Of a DNA stretch of 64,000 nucleotides, positions 25,256-35,289 are shown in pieces. How positions within the stretch are numbered: position 1 is the stretch's first letter; each line of letters opens with the position of its first letter. The notes beneath the pieces are model-generated. The model was given only the letters and a program-made list of their open reading frames with translations. It was not told where the DNA came from and searched no databases. Source of the DNA: Lacimicrobium alkaliphilum (GTDB taxonomy: Bacteria; Pseudomonadota; Gammaproteobacteria; Enterobacterales; Alteromonadaceae). The stretch lies in contig NZ_CP013650.1 of the NCBI RefSeq assembly GCF_001466725.1, positions 1,922,001 to 1,986,000 on the forward strand. Reading direction: 5' to 3'. A program made the position numbers and the translations under genes.

Positions 25256-27115
25256 TTAAATCTGACAGGGCAGGCAGTAGGCGTATGCACCTTTGGGGTC
25301 ATTCAGGCGTGCCATGGAGTCAAACTCTGATACCAGTTGTTTTACCAACGACATCAGGTGACTGTCCTGCTGACTCTCAAGGGCACCACCGAGCACTACT
25401 GATGCACCACTGAAAAATTCCTGCCAGAACTTTTCTTTGGCGGAAAGATCCCGGTCAATATACTTGCTGTCATATTTTTCAATGCCTGCCAGTTCGGCAG
25501 CGGCCGCAACGGCATCATCAAGATAGCCAAGCTTGTCAACCAGACCCAGTTCGCGGGCTGTCTCACCTATCCACACCCGGCCCTGGGCAATGCTGTCTAC
25601 CTGTTGTTTTTCCATATCCCGCTCACGGGCCACTAGTGAAATAAACTGGTCATAGCCGTGCTCAATATTGCGCTGGATGATATCGGCGATTTTAGGATCC
25701 AACTCTCTGGCGGGGCTGAATCCGGCAAATTCCGTCGTACCCACACCATCGACATTGATGCCCAGATAATCCAGAGTATTTTCGTAGGTCATAAACATAC
25801 CGAAGATACCGATAGAGCCTGTTATTGTACTCGGCGCTGCCCAGATCTGATCGGCCCCCGCAGAGATCCAGTAGCCACCGGAAGCGGCATAGGTACTCAT
25901 AGACACCACCACAGGTTTGCCAGCGGCTTTAAGTTGCTCCACTTCCTGGCGGATCACTTCTGATGCAAAGGCGCTGCCACCGGGTGAGTCCACATGCAGC
26001 ACCACAGATTTGACTGAATCATCCAGACGGGCTTTACGCAACAGTCTGGCGGTGCTATCGCCACCAATAGAACCGGCCTTCTGAGTACCATTTAAAATGG
26101 TACCCTTGGCGACCACAATACCCACTTTGTCGGCGTCACTGCTGCTCGGAATAAAGGGTATTTTGATGACATTGAGGTACTGCTTGTAAGTGATATGGTT
26201 GTAGCCTCTGGAAGACTCATTGCTGCCAGCAATATCGGCCAATTCGCTGCGGATCTCTTCGCGGGTACGCAGGCCGTCAACCCAACCGTTATCCAGCGCG
26301 TACTGAGCAAAGTCCCCCTCGGCGGCGTCAAATTTGGCGATAAACTGATCAAGCTTTTCATCAAAGTTATTGATATCCATATTCCGGGCAGTGGCGACAT
26401 CTTGCTTATATTGTTGCCAAAGGGCACCAAGCCAGGCCTGATTAGCTTCCCTGGCGGCCTCTGACATATCGTCGCGGATAAAGGGCTCTACGGCAGATTT
26501 AAAGGTACCAACACGGAATACATGAGTGGAGGCTTTGATTTTCTCCAGCATGGACTTGAAGTACATGCGATAGCGGCCATAGCCGTCCAGCAGCATTCCG
26601 CCCATAGGATTCATATATACATGATCTGCGCGGCTGGCGAGATAGTACTGATTCTGGTTGTAGTAATCACCGATGGCATAAAGAGGCTTACCGCTGGTTT
26701 TAAAATCATCCAGCGCCGCGCCCAGTTGTTGTAATTTGTCCAGGCCAGCACTGCGCAGGCCTTGCAGATCCAGCACCAGGCTCTTAATACGGTTGTCCTG
26801 CTTAGCATTGTCGATGGTAAAAATTACATCGCGCAGTAATACTTCCGGCTTATCTTCCTTCTGATCGAAGGCTTCCTGCATAAACTTCTCGAAAGGATCG
26901 ACGGCGGTTTTCTCAATCACCAGATCACCATTGAGATTCAGCACCAGCACCGCCTCATCGGGGACGGTAATCTTGCCATCGTCGGAGAGAATTGCCACCA
27001 GAATAAAAATGGCGAGGGCGATAAAAATAAGATTAAAAAACAACTTGCGGCAGAAGTTCAGAACGGCCCATATGCCGGAGAACAGTGCCTTGGTAAAACT
27101 CTTGCCTGTGGCCAT
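25256..27115 (-). CDS. sppA: Signal peptide peptidase SppA, long (67K) form
   Basis: A 619-residue membrane-bound serine protease that degrades cleaved signal peptides at the inner membrane. One N-terminal membrane segment (about res 25-43) is followed by two ClpP-like domains. The catalytic dyad is predicted as Lys206 in RVGTFKSAVEPF of the N-terminal domain and Ser381 in HVDSPGGSAFASEV of the C-terminal domain, the arrangement known from E. coli. The C-terminus ends in an unusual AYCLPCQI. The gene is convergent with the solute-binding gene and divergent from fadH. Confidence 0.95.
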   Translation of the reverse strand: MATGKSFTKALFSGIWAVLNFCRKLFFNLIFIALAIFILVAILSDDGKITVPDEAVLVLNLNGDLVIEKTAVDPFEKFMQEAFDQKEDKPEVLLRDVIFTIDNAKQDNRIKSLVLDLQGLRSAGLDKLQQLGAALDDFKTSGKPLYAIGDYYNQNQYYLASRADHVYMNPMGGMLLDGYGRYRMYFKSMLEKIKASTHVFRVGTFKSAVEPFIRDDMSEAAREANQAWLGALWQQYKQDVATARNMDINNFDEKLDQFIAKFDAAEGDFAQYALDNGWVDGLRTREEIRSELADIAGSNESSRGYNHITYKQYLNVIKIPFIPSSSDADKVGIVVAKGTILNGTQKAGSIGGDSTARLLRKARLDDSVKSVVLHVDSPGGSAFASEVIRQEVEQLKAAGKPVVVSMSTYAASGGYWISAGADQIWAAPSTITGSIGIFGMFMTYENTLDYLGINVDGVGTTEFAGFSPARELDPKIADIIQRNIEHGYDQFISLVARERDMEKQQVDSIAQGRVWIGETARELGLVDKLGYLDDAVAAAAELAGIEKYDSKYIDRDLSAKEKFWQEFFSGASVVLGGALESQQDSHLMSLVKQLVSEFDSMARLNDPKGAYAYCLPCQI

Positions 27116-27270
27116 AAAACTACTTCCTACAATTTAGTAACGCTATCCTATCCAAAGTGAGCGCAATACAAAAATGGCAAATGTAATTTTTTATGTATTG
27201 TGCGCGTAAACAGATCACCTTGCGTACAACTGTGCGCCCAATAGCGGGTGAAATTTCATCCGTTAATGGG

Positions 27271-29334
<2,064 letters not shown>

Positions 29335-29420
29335 CGGCGGATAGCCTCTTATGCTTTTTCGAAGTGAATATCAATAAAATGCAGATCAGCGCTCTTTGGC
29401 CTCGGCGTCCGAAAAGAAAT

Positions 29421-29480
29421 ATATCTTCCCGGAAGATGGGAAGATATTGGCTGAGGCGCGGGCAGGTATAAAATACCTGC
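29421..29480. promoter_or_regulatory. Two perfect inverted repeats upstream of the NTF2-like gene
   Basis: ATATCTTCCC-N7-GGGAAGATAT (29421-29447) and GCAGGTAT-AAA-ATACCTGC (29462-29480) are both perfect. The second covers a TATAAAAT that could be a -10 element, with TTGGCT (29447-29452) as a weak -35. This suggests one or two repressor sites, or tandem hairpins in a 5' leader. No regulator is identified. Confidence 0.45.
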
Positions 29481-29517
29481 AGAATGGTGTTGTGAAAATC
29501 AACAAGGGAGAGCACCA

Positions 29518-30021
29518 ATGCGTTATCTGATATTTGTTCTTTTATTCACTATCAATAGTGCTGCCGCTGCTGAGCAGTCAGGCCCTGAAAGTGTTGTCGC
29601 AAAACTGTGGCAGGGGATTAGCCATGAGCCGAATCAGGCCTCGGATGTTGCGCTGTTAGAGCAACTTTTTCATCCTGATGGGACAGTTTATGGTGTGAGA
29701 TATACAGATAATGCACCGGACCTGAGCAAAGTCACAGTAACTGAGTTTTTAAAGGCACTGGAGAAGGAGCGTGAAGCCGGATTCTACGAGTGTGAAGTGT
29801 TCAGGAAAATGCAGGTATATGACCGCTTTGCTACGGTATACAGCGTGGTGGAATCCCGTACTGATAAACAAGCCGTTGAACCTGATTTTACCGGTGTCAA
29901 CAGTATCCAGCTCTACAAGGAGGGGCAGCAGTGGAAGATCCTGTCACTGTATTACCAGGTTGAAAACCCTGCGATCGCCATACCTCTTCAAAGTGGCCAA
30001 TCGGGAAAATGCCTCCCGTAA
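29518..30021 (+). CDS. Exported NTF2-like/SnoaL-type protein
   Basis: A 167-residue protein with a signal peptide (YLIFVLLFTINSAAAA, cleavage near res 18) and a small alpha+beta barrel of the NTF2-like superfamily. Visible parts are VVAKLWQGISHEPNQASDVA (res 26-45), LLEQLFHPDGTVYGV and INSIQLYKEGQQWKILSLYY-like strands at the C-terminus. Such domains bind small molecules or act as isomerases; no catalytic residue set can be assigned. A GGGAG ribosome site precedes the ATG. The opposite-strand regulator gene is convergent. Confidence 0.75.
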   Translation: MRYLIFVLLFTINSAAAAEQSGPESVVAKLWQGISHEPNQASDVALLEQLFHPDGTVYGVRYTDNAPDLSKVTVTEFLKALEKEREAGFYECEVFRKMQVYDRFATVYSVVESRTDKQAVEPDFTGVNSIQLYKEGQQWKILSLYYQVENPAIAIPLQSGQSGKCLP

Positions 30022-30039
30022 CAGCAGAACCTGTCCAGA

Positions 30040-30258
30040 TCAGCCGGAGTTGTCCTCCGGCTGATATTCCAGAATATCCCCGGGCTGGCATTGCAGCACT
30101 TCACAAATCCGCTCCAGGGTGGAAAAGCGCACCCCTTTAACTTTACCGGTGCGCAGCAGCGACAGATTCTGCTCGGAAATACCCACTTCAGTGGCCAGTT
30201 CTTTACCGCGTATTTTACGTCTGGCCAGCATCACATCCAGATTAACTACAATAGGCAC
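30040..30258 (-). CDS. XRE-family helix-turn-helix regulator, YozG-like
   Basis: A 72-residue Cro/CI-type protein: LARRKIRGKELATEVGISEQ (res 11-30) then NLSLLRTGKVKGVRFSTLER and ICEVLQCQPGDILEY form the five-helix domain. It starts at GTG 30258 with AGGAAAG upstream and follows the DUF2975 gene after 9 bp. This pairing of a small XRE regulator with a DUF2975 membrane protein is common in bacteria and is thought to be a membrane-linked regulatory module. Confidence 0.85.
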   Translation of the reverse strand: MPIVVNLDVMLARRKIRGKELATEVGISEQNLSLLRTGKVKGVRFSTLERICEVLQCQPGDILEYQPEDNSG

Positions 30259-30267
30259 AGTGCTTTC

Positions 30268-30789
30268 CTAAATAAACTGCTTGTTTTCATTTTCGAGCTG
30301 GCTGCCTCTGACCAGCAGGTCACTCATTACCCACAGAATCATGGCCAGTGCGATCACCTTGATCTCACCGCTACCGAGCGAAACTGAGAGCATTTTCTCA
30401 CCAGCAGGGTGGTTAAACGACAACAGCACACTGGAAAGGGTGAAATGCAGCGGTTTGGTCAGCGCCTGTACAAACAGCATGATAGCAAACAGGCGCAGGT
30501 CGCGGCTGTTACTGTGGTTAAATAACTCACCTTTGGCGAAGTTGGCAAAGGCCCGACGCAAAAAATACAACCCGGCCAGGCCGATGCCTATATAAATTAA
30601 GGTTAACAGCCACAGACTGTACCACTGGGTATCAGAGACTGTTTGCCATTGTATGGGTAAACTCAGATTACTTCTGGCCAGACTGGCAAACAGCTCAATA
30701 TCGAGCAGCAGGTACAGCGCCGCTACCGGGGTGAGGATCAGTAATGCCGAGCAGCCGAGTGCGATTAGCAAGGAGAATTGACGAGTCAT
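30268..30789 (-). CDS. DUF2975 family inner-membrane protein
   Basis: A 173-residue protein with four predicted transmembrane helices (about res 8-30, 60-78, 100-122, 140-160) and the family pattern FLRRAFANFAKGELFNHSNS followed by RDLRLFAIMLFVQALTKPL. Function is unknown. It is the first gene of a two-gene unit with the XRE regulator, which may control it. Confidence 0.85.
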   Translation of the reverse strand: MTRQFSLLIALGCSALLILTPVAALYLLLDIELFASLARSNLSLPIQWQTVSDTQWYSLWLLTLIYIGIGLAGLYFLRRAFANFAKGELFNHSNSRDLRLFAIMLFVQALTKPLHFTLSSVLLSFNHPAGEKMLSVSLGSGEIKVIALAMILWVMSDLLVRGSQLENENKQFI

Positions 30790-30800
30790 AATAAATCCGC

Positions 30801-30852
30801 TTGACGTAGTTGTTTAAAGTTAATAAATTAATGTTTTACGATAATTTGTCAA
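30801..30852. promoter_or_regulatory. Divergent promoter region with inverted TTGAC boxes
   Basis: TTGACG (30801-30806) and, 17 bp on, TAAATT (30824-30829) fit a sigma-70 promoter toward the 30867 gene. On the other strand TTGACA (30852-30847) points toward the DUF2975 gene. The two face each other across an AT-rich centre, so binding at one would affect the other. Confidence 0.4.
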
Positions 30853-30866
30853 GAGGGATTTAAATA

Positions 30867-31217
30867 ATGGTTCGAATTAATTTCAGTCTGGTGATGACGC
30901 TAATGCTGGGGCTATACACAACCAGTGCCCCGGCACTGACGGTACAGCAGTTTTCCGATATTTGTGCTTCAGCACCCGGTGAATGCAGTGAGCTCCCTGT
31001 TATTCAGGCTTATGTGGGTGGGGCTCTGGATTTGCTGGCCACCCTTGATGAACAGACGGAGTATCTGGAAACGCTGTATTGCAAAGAACCACAAAAGCTG
31101 TTTGATGTAGCGGCCATTGTCCGGTTTATGCAGCAGCAGCCTGAGCAATTCGCCAACAGCAATGCGATGTTATTGCTGATCCGTTATTTTGAACAATATG
31201 GCGGTTGCGAGAAATGA
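30867..31217 (+). CDS. Small exported protein resembling Rap1a/Tai-type proteins
   Basis: A 116-residue protein with a signal peptide (FSLVMTLMLGLYTTSAPALT, cleavage near res 24). The mature part has four cysteines in the pattern ICASAPGEC, LYCKEP, GGCEK, with VIQAYVGGALDLLATL and DVAAIVRFMQQQPEQFANSN. This order (Cys, GY/AYxxGxxD, CxP, helix, PE, terminal Cys) resembles the Rap1a/Tai family, which includes periplasmic immunity proteins of type VI effectors. No effector or T6SS gene is near, so the function is open. Translationally coupled to the next gene by ATGA. Confidence 0.6.
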   Translation: MVRINFSLVMTLMLGLYTTSAPALTVQQFSDICASAPGECSELPVIQAYVGGALDLLATLDEQTEYLETLYCKEPQKLFDVAAIVRFMQQQPEQFANSNAMLLLIRYFEQYGGCEK

Positions 31218-31441
31218 ATAGGTTGAAGTTTGCTGTACTGATATTGCTAGTTGGCGCTACGGGTTGCAGTAATAAGGGCATGTATGAAAATTTACGTATC
31301 CATCAGCGCCAGGAATGCCTTGAAAGGCCCCCATCAGAATCTATTGAATGCCTGCAGCGTACCAATAAGTCTTTTGAGGAATACAAGCGCGAACGGGAAG
31401 AGGCGCTGAAAAAGCCATCATCCTCAGGAAATGAAAAATGA
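31214..31441 (+). CDS. Small predicted lipoprotein
   Basis: A 75-residue protein with a lipoprotein signal (RLKFAVLILLVGATGC, lipobox VGATGC, acylated Cys about res 18). The mature part is short, charged and helical (RTNKSFEEYKREREEALKK). Family unknown. The ATG at 31214 overlaps the stop of the preceding gene, so the two are made together. Confidence 0.75.
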   Translation: MNRLKFAVLILLVGATGCSNKGMYENLRIHQRQECLERPPSESIECLQRTNKSFEEYKREREEALKKPSSSGNEK

Positions 31442-31463
31442 CGGCGTTCTATAACAGAGGCTC

Positions 31464-33218
31464 TTACTGGGTCTGTTGGGTGGGTAACGGGTTAGCGGAT
31501 GTATCCTGAATATAGCGGTACACCCGGTTGCGGCCATTTTCTTTGGACTGGTATAAGGCATGATCGGCACAGCCGTAGAGCTGGTCGAACTCATAGCTAC
31601 ATACCTGGGTATCAGCCACACCGAAGCTGGCGGTCAGGGTGAAATGCTCGCCACTGGGGCTGGTATCGATTGCCTCGATTGCCAGCCGACAGGCCTCTGC
31701 CACTTGCATGGCTTTGCCGATGGAGCAGCCTGGCAGTAATATCGCAAACTCCTCACCGCCCATACGGCCAATCTGGTCCTGCTCCCGGCAGACTCGTTTT
31801 AACGCATCTACTGCTGCCTTCAGGGCCCAGTCTCCAACCTGATGGCCGAATTGGTCGTTAACGTTTTTAAACAGATCCAGATCGAAAATCACAAATGCCA
31901 GTGGCTGATGCGTTTTTTTGTGATAGCTCAGCGCCGATTCGGCCACCTGGCTGAAATGGCCACGATTGGATATGCCGGTTAAATCATCGGTTTCCGCCTG
32001 TTGACGGATCTTCAGATGCATACGGCGGTTTTTATAGGCCCAGAGTACAACCATCAGAATTACCAGCATCAGAAAGGCCATAAACAGCCGGTTATTTTCC
32101 TGCTCTTCTTTGCTCAGTCGCGCCTGAGTTTTAAGCAGAGTATTTTCTTTGTCCAGTAAGGCAATCTGATTGGCCTTCTCTATAGCGTCGTGTTTAGCTT
32201 GCTGGATAGCTAACTGTTTGACTTTAACTTCGTCAAGATAGGTTTTGTCCGCTTCTGCGTATTTTTTGTAGTACTCCAGAGATTTTTCATAGGAACCTGT
32301 TTCAGAAAATATTTTCGAAAGAATATGAAATGCTTCGATCTTTGGGGGTAGGTAAGTACCTTCTTCATTTTGGGAAGCTTGAAGGCAACTTTCTATCGCT
32401 GACTCACTTCTTCTAAGTGAGTATTCTGTTTTGCAGAGTAGTGCATAAAAATCATATATTGCCGGTGGGTAATTTGTCTTTTTTATTTGTTCTAGTGATG
32501 CCAAAGCCAGAGTGTGTGCTTCTTCTAACTTGTTTGAATCGATTAAAAATGAGACCCAATAGGATTTTATAATTCCTGATATTAATTTTTCGCCTTGTTC
32601 TTCGCATTCTTTTATTGCATCTTCGAACTCGTTAGTTCCTATCGTTCCTTCTTCTGACTTTACTAGTGCTTCAATTTTTTGTCCATTAGCAAAACACGAG
32701 CTTCTCTTGCTTGGATTTCTGCTTAGAAGCGTTTCAGAATATTTTAGCGCTAAATCATGTTGTCCTAGTTGGTTGTACAGTATAGATGCTGAGATAAGCG
32801 ACTGTTCAACAATTTCAGTTTCCCTGATTTTATCTAATTGACCCAGAAGATGTTCTAGTGACTTCAGTCCACTAACCCACTCATGCATCAATGCATAGTT
32901 ATTAACAGACGATAAGATCGCTCTGTACTTAATATCACTGTCAGATGCTGAATACTTAGAAGATATAATATTATATCTTTTTACCCCCTCTACTAAATCA
33001 CCGGAGTATGAAATTTCGTAAGCACTTAAATACTCGAATAACTCAAGTTGTTTAGGTGTCAGCTTAAGTGGATCTATATGTTTTAAAATCTTGCTCAGAT
33101 CGGAAGGGGAAGAACTTCTAATCTTGTCAGCTTTAATAAGTAGGCTCTCATAATCTTCCTGTGCCAAGCTGTTAGTTGCGAAGATGATGAGAGCAATGGT
33201 TACAATTAATGTTTTCAA
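31464..33218 (-). CDS. TPR-containing membrane diguanylate cyclase (GGDEF)
   Basis: A 584-residue protein: signal peptide (TLIVTIALIIFATNSLAQ), a periplasmic array of TPR-like helices (about res 30-350, HDLALKYSETLLSRNP, GSYEKSLEYYKKYAEAD), a coiled coil, one transmembrane helix (RLFMAFLMLVILMVVLWAY), and a GGDEF domain (about 415-570). The catalytic motif is GGEEF, preceded by a complete I-site (REQDQIGRMGGEEF), so product inhibition by c-di-GMP is expected. The start is a TTG with no ribosome site, 2 bp after the stop of the small upstream gene, which implies coupling. The N-terminal half is much more AT-rich than the GGDEF half. Confidence 0.88.
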   Translation of the reverse strand: MKTLIVTIALIIFATNSLAQEDYESLLIKADKIRSSSPSDLSKILKHIDPLKLTPKQLELFEYLSAYEISYSGDLVEGVKRYNIISSKYSASDSDIKYRAILSSVNNYALMHEWVSGLKSLEHLLGQLDKIRETEIVEQSLISASILYNQLGQHDLALKYSETLLSRNPSKRSSCFANGQKIEALVKSEEGTIGTNEFEDAIKECEEQGEKLISGIIKSYWVSFLIDSNKLEEAHTLALASLEQIKKTNYPPAIYDFYALLCKTEYSLRRSESAIESCLQASQNEEGTYLPPKIEAFHILSKIFSETGSYEKSLEYYKKYAEADKTYLDEVKVKQLAIQQAKHDAIEKANQIALLDKENTLLKTQARLSKEEQENNRLFMAFLMLVILMVVLWAYKNRRMHLKIRQQAETDDLTGISNRGHFSQVAESALSYHKKTHQPLAFVIFDLDLFKNVNDQFGHQVGDWALKAAVDALKRVCREQDQIGRMGGEEFAILLPGCSIGKAMQVAEACRLAIEAIDTSPSGEHFTLTASFGVADTQVCSYEFDQLYGCADHALYQSKENGRNRVYRYIQDTSANPLPTQQTQ

Positions 33219-33220
33219 TT

Positions 33221-33433
33221 TTATGCTGCTATTTTTTTGTCCTTATCTTTCTTGTTGTCATCTTTTTCCTCTTCCTCATCTTCCTCTGCGGGAACAAGCA
33301 TGCATACTATCTTTTTTTCGCTCAGTTCTGAGATTAGTTCTTTAATTTTTTCAAGGCCACTCTTTTGTTTATGGAAATGACGTCTTCTATTTGCGTCAGC
33401 ACCGATTTTTTCTAATAATTGAATAGCAGACAT
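33221..33433 (-). CDS. Small acidic-tailed peptide upstream of the GGDEF gene, RiPP-leader-like N-terminus
   Basis: A 70-residue protein of unknown function. The first 20 residues (MSAIQLLEKIGADANRRRHF) form an amphipathic helix like that opening borosin-binding and Nif11-type leader domains. A short hydrophobic KKIVCMLVPAEED follows, then a strongly acidic and lysine-rich tail (EEDEEEEKDDNKKDKDKK). AGGAAT is the ribosome site. The next gene starts 2 bp after the stop. From memory, similar short genes ending in a CMLxPAEED-like block lie next to TPR-GGDEF genes in Alteromonadales; this needs checking. DNA is AT-rich. Confidence 0.6.
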   Translation of the reverse strand: MSAIQLLEKIGADANRRRHFHKQKSGLEKIKELISELSEKKIVCMLVPAEEDEEEEKDDNKKDKDKKIAA

Positions 33434-33577
33434 AATTATTCCTTTTATTTTTATTGAAGGTGGGTGGATTGCCGATGGTCGCTTTCCACGCCGGTTAATC
33501 TAGCACTATAGGTCAGGTTTGTTAACGGTTTTGTTGGTCGAACCAGGCTCGTTGGCAACTAGGTTGCCTTGTGCAAA

Positions 33578-34132
33578 TTACGCCGTTGTGTCAACAGCCT
33601 GTTTCGGTATCCAGTTTTTGCGCAGAATATCGCAGGATTTGGCCGGGCCAAAAGGCGTTTCTTCTATGCTGCTATAGACGGTAAAGCCCAGGCGTTTTAC
33701 AAACTTCTCTGTCGCCAATTGGGTGGCATTAAACTGAGCATGGATCCGCTCCAGCCCCAGATGATTAAAGCCATAATCTACCAGCGCGCCCATGCCTTCC
33801 ACGGGATAACCCTTACCGTTAGACTTGGGCAGCAACATAATGCCAATCTCGGCTTCGGTCGTGTCTGGCTCTTGCCAGACAAGCCCCTGGATGCCAACAA
33901 AAGCGCCGGTCGCCCTTTCTTCAATGACCCAGCACAGGCGACTAAAGGGCCGTTCGCCGGTTTTAGACAGTGCATTATTAAAATGGGCCTCCGCTTGCTG
34001 CCCTGTAAATGGCCGGGTGATCTTACGCATTACCCTGGGGTTGGAGTAGAGTGCGCAATAATGCGCCTTATCTGCCTGAGTAAGCGGGCGGCAACAGAGC
34101 CTTGCAGTGCTGAATTCCATGCTATTGTGCAT
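33578..34132 (-). CDS. GNAT-family N-acetyltransferase, RimJ/RimL type
   Basis: A protein of about 184 residues that transfers acetyl from acetyl-CoA to an amine, substrate unknown. RimJ/L-type features are TARLCCRPLTQADKAHYCAL at the N-terminus, FVGIQGLVWQ, TEAEIGIMLLPKSNGKGYPV with the acetyl-CoA loop NGKGYPVEG, ALVDYGFNHLGLERIHAQ, and N-x5-KFVKRLGF. The frame opens at TTG 34141; ATG 34132 or ATG 34120 is more plausible, and none has a clear ribosome site. Monocistronic. Confidence 0.82.
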   Translation of the reverse strand: MHNSMEFSTARLCCRPLTQADKAHYCALYSNPRVMRKITRPFTGQQAEAHFNNALSKTGERPFSRLCWVIEERATGAFVGIQGLVWQEPDTTEAEIGIMLLPKSNGKGYPVEGMGALVDYGFNHLGLERIHAQFNATQLATEKFVKRLGFTVYSSIEETPFGPAKSCDILRKNWIPKQAVDTTA

Positions 34133-34309
34133 TTTGGCCAATGATTTACAGTTGTTTGATTAAATCAGACATATTATTTCCTTTTAAACGGGCAAAGGTG
34201 CTTCCCTGTACTTCTGCCCCGGTTATTATTGAGGTACGTCCCTGTTATCAGGTTTTACCACATGGTCCGGGCTCTGCGCTGATCCCTCAGCGTTCTGGTA
34301 TAACAAGGC

Positions 34310-34382
34310 GCTGGGTTCCCGCCAAAAACCGCGGGAACGACAGTTTCTGTCATGCCCGAGTGCTGTTATCGGGCATCCAGCA
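34310..34382. repeat. GGGTTCCCGCC/GGGAACGACAG and TGCCCGA/TCGGGCA repeats
   Basis: Two adjacent hairpins, GTTCCCGC...GCGGGAAC and ATGCCCGA...TCGGGCAT, framed by CTGG and CCAG. The same motifs recur at 45.08-45.15 and 55.09-55.18 kb. They lie in the 295-bp gap between the methyltransferase and GNAT genes. Nothing else was recognised in the gap. Confidence 0.65.
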
Positions 34383-34436
34383 GCCTTTGAATAACGATAT
34401 GTGCCACCTTAGTGTTTTCTTTTCGTTCATCAGTGC

Positions 34437-35225
34437 TTAATCCAGCTCTGCCAGCCGCTCAAGTACCGCCTGATTTTTTGTCATTTTTACACTGGGTGGA
34501 ATAGCCATAGTGGTATGCTGGTTTACCTCCACCCTGGCGAAATCCTTTAGCGGGATCCAGTCTATGCGGGTAGGGTCGATAGGCAGGGTAGGGGCTTCGT
34601 ACAGGGCTACCTGGTGATCGGCCGGGTAGATTTCCAGCAGTAATTCCAGCAATACCTGACGATAGGCATTATCAGTGGTAAAGCGCGCGGCGGAGCGATC
34701 ACCGGCGATGCCTACCTGCCAGAGGATCAGGTACGCTGAAGGGTCGACCCGGCGCTGGTAGAACATAAACTGGCTGGCCTCGAAATGTTGACAGCCGCTT
34801 TTGCCCGGGTCGATGCCCAAATCGGCAAACAGACAATCTTCAGCGGAAATGCCCGGCTCCATATGGGCCTCAAAACCTTCGCTTCTGGCGGTTTCAATCA
34901 CCTTATGGGGCGCCCAGGCAAATACACCGGGGTGGCCGTAGAAGGCACCAACCACGTTTTTACCGGCGCGCACTTCCGCCATCATGGCTTCCACCATCTC
35001 GCGGTAGGTAACGCGCCTGTCTTTGCCTTCCTGATAGTAGATTTGCAGGCTGTGTACGTTAGGGTTCATCTCCTTGACCCAAAGCTCGACAATGGCGTTA
35101 GACACGCCGCAAAATACCACGTCGGCCTGTTCGATATAACTGCGGCACAAGGGGGCGATATGGGAGCCCAGGGTCATGCCGATGCCGACACAGACAATGC
35201 TGCCGGTTTTTGTGTTGGTTTCCAT
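34437..35225 (-). CDS. Borosin-type alpha-N-methyltransferase homologue, SonM-like (TP-methylase fold)
   Basis: A 262-residue SAM-dependent methyltransferase of the tetrapyrrole-methylase fold. It resembles, from memory, the split borosin enzyme SonM of Shewanella oneidensis across its length: GSIVCVGIGMTLGSHI, CRSYIEQADVVF, NPNVHSLQIYY, AFYGHPGVFAWAPHK, MEPGISAEDCLFADLGIDPG and FEASQFMFYQ. Tyr64, Arg70 and Tyr74 have the spacing I recall for the catalytic Tyr-Arg-Tyr set of OphMA. No precursor is fused to the C-terminus, so a substrate in trans is expected. The frame opens at TTG 35273, but ATG 35225 gives the usual length. It lies 64 bp downstream of the pepsin-like gene. No adjacent precursor was found. 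Confidence 0.82.
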   Translation of the reverse strand: METNTKTGSIVCVGIGMTLGSHIAPLCRSYIEQADVVFCGVSNAIVELWVKEMNPNVHSLQIYYQEGKDRRVTYREMVEAMMAEVRAGKNVVGAFYGHPGVFAWAPHKVIETARSEGFEAHMEPGISAEDCLFADLGIDPGKSGCQHFEASQFMFYQRRVDPSAYLILWQVGIAGDRSAARFTTDNAYRQVLLELLLEIYPADHQVALYEAPTLPIDPTRIDWIPLKDFARVEVNQHTTMAIPPSVKMTKNQAVLERLAELD

Positions 35226-35289
35226 CAGGTGAGTGTTTCCTTTTTGTTGTTGGCGGTTACTGTACGAATGCAAAAGCCCATGTCCAGGA

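Noticed and set aside
34141..34440. Plus-strand frame of 99 residues near the methyltransferase, considered as a precursor
   Set aside because: It is made largely of repeat-derived sequence, runs against the neighbouring genes and shows no leader or core features.
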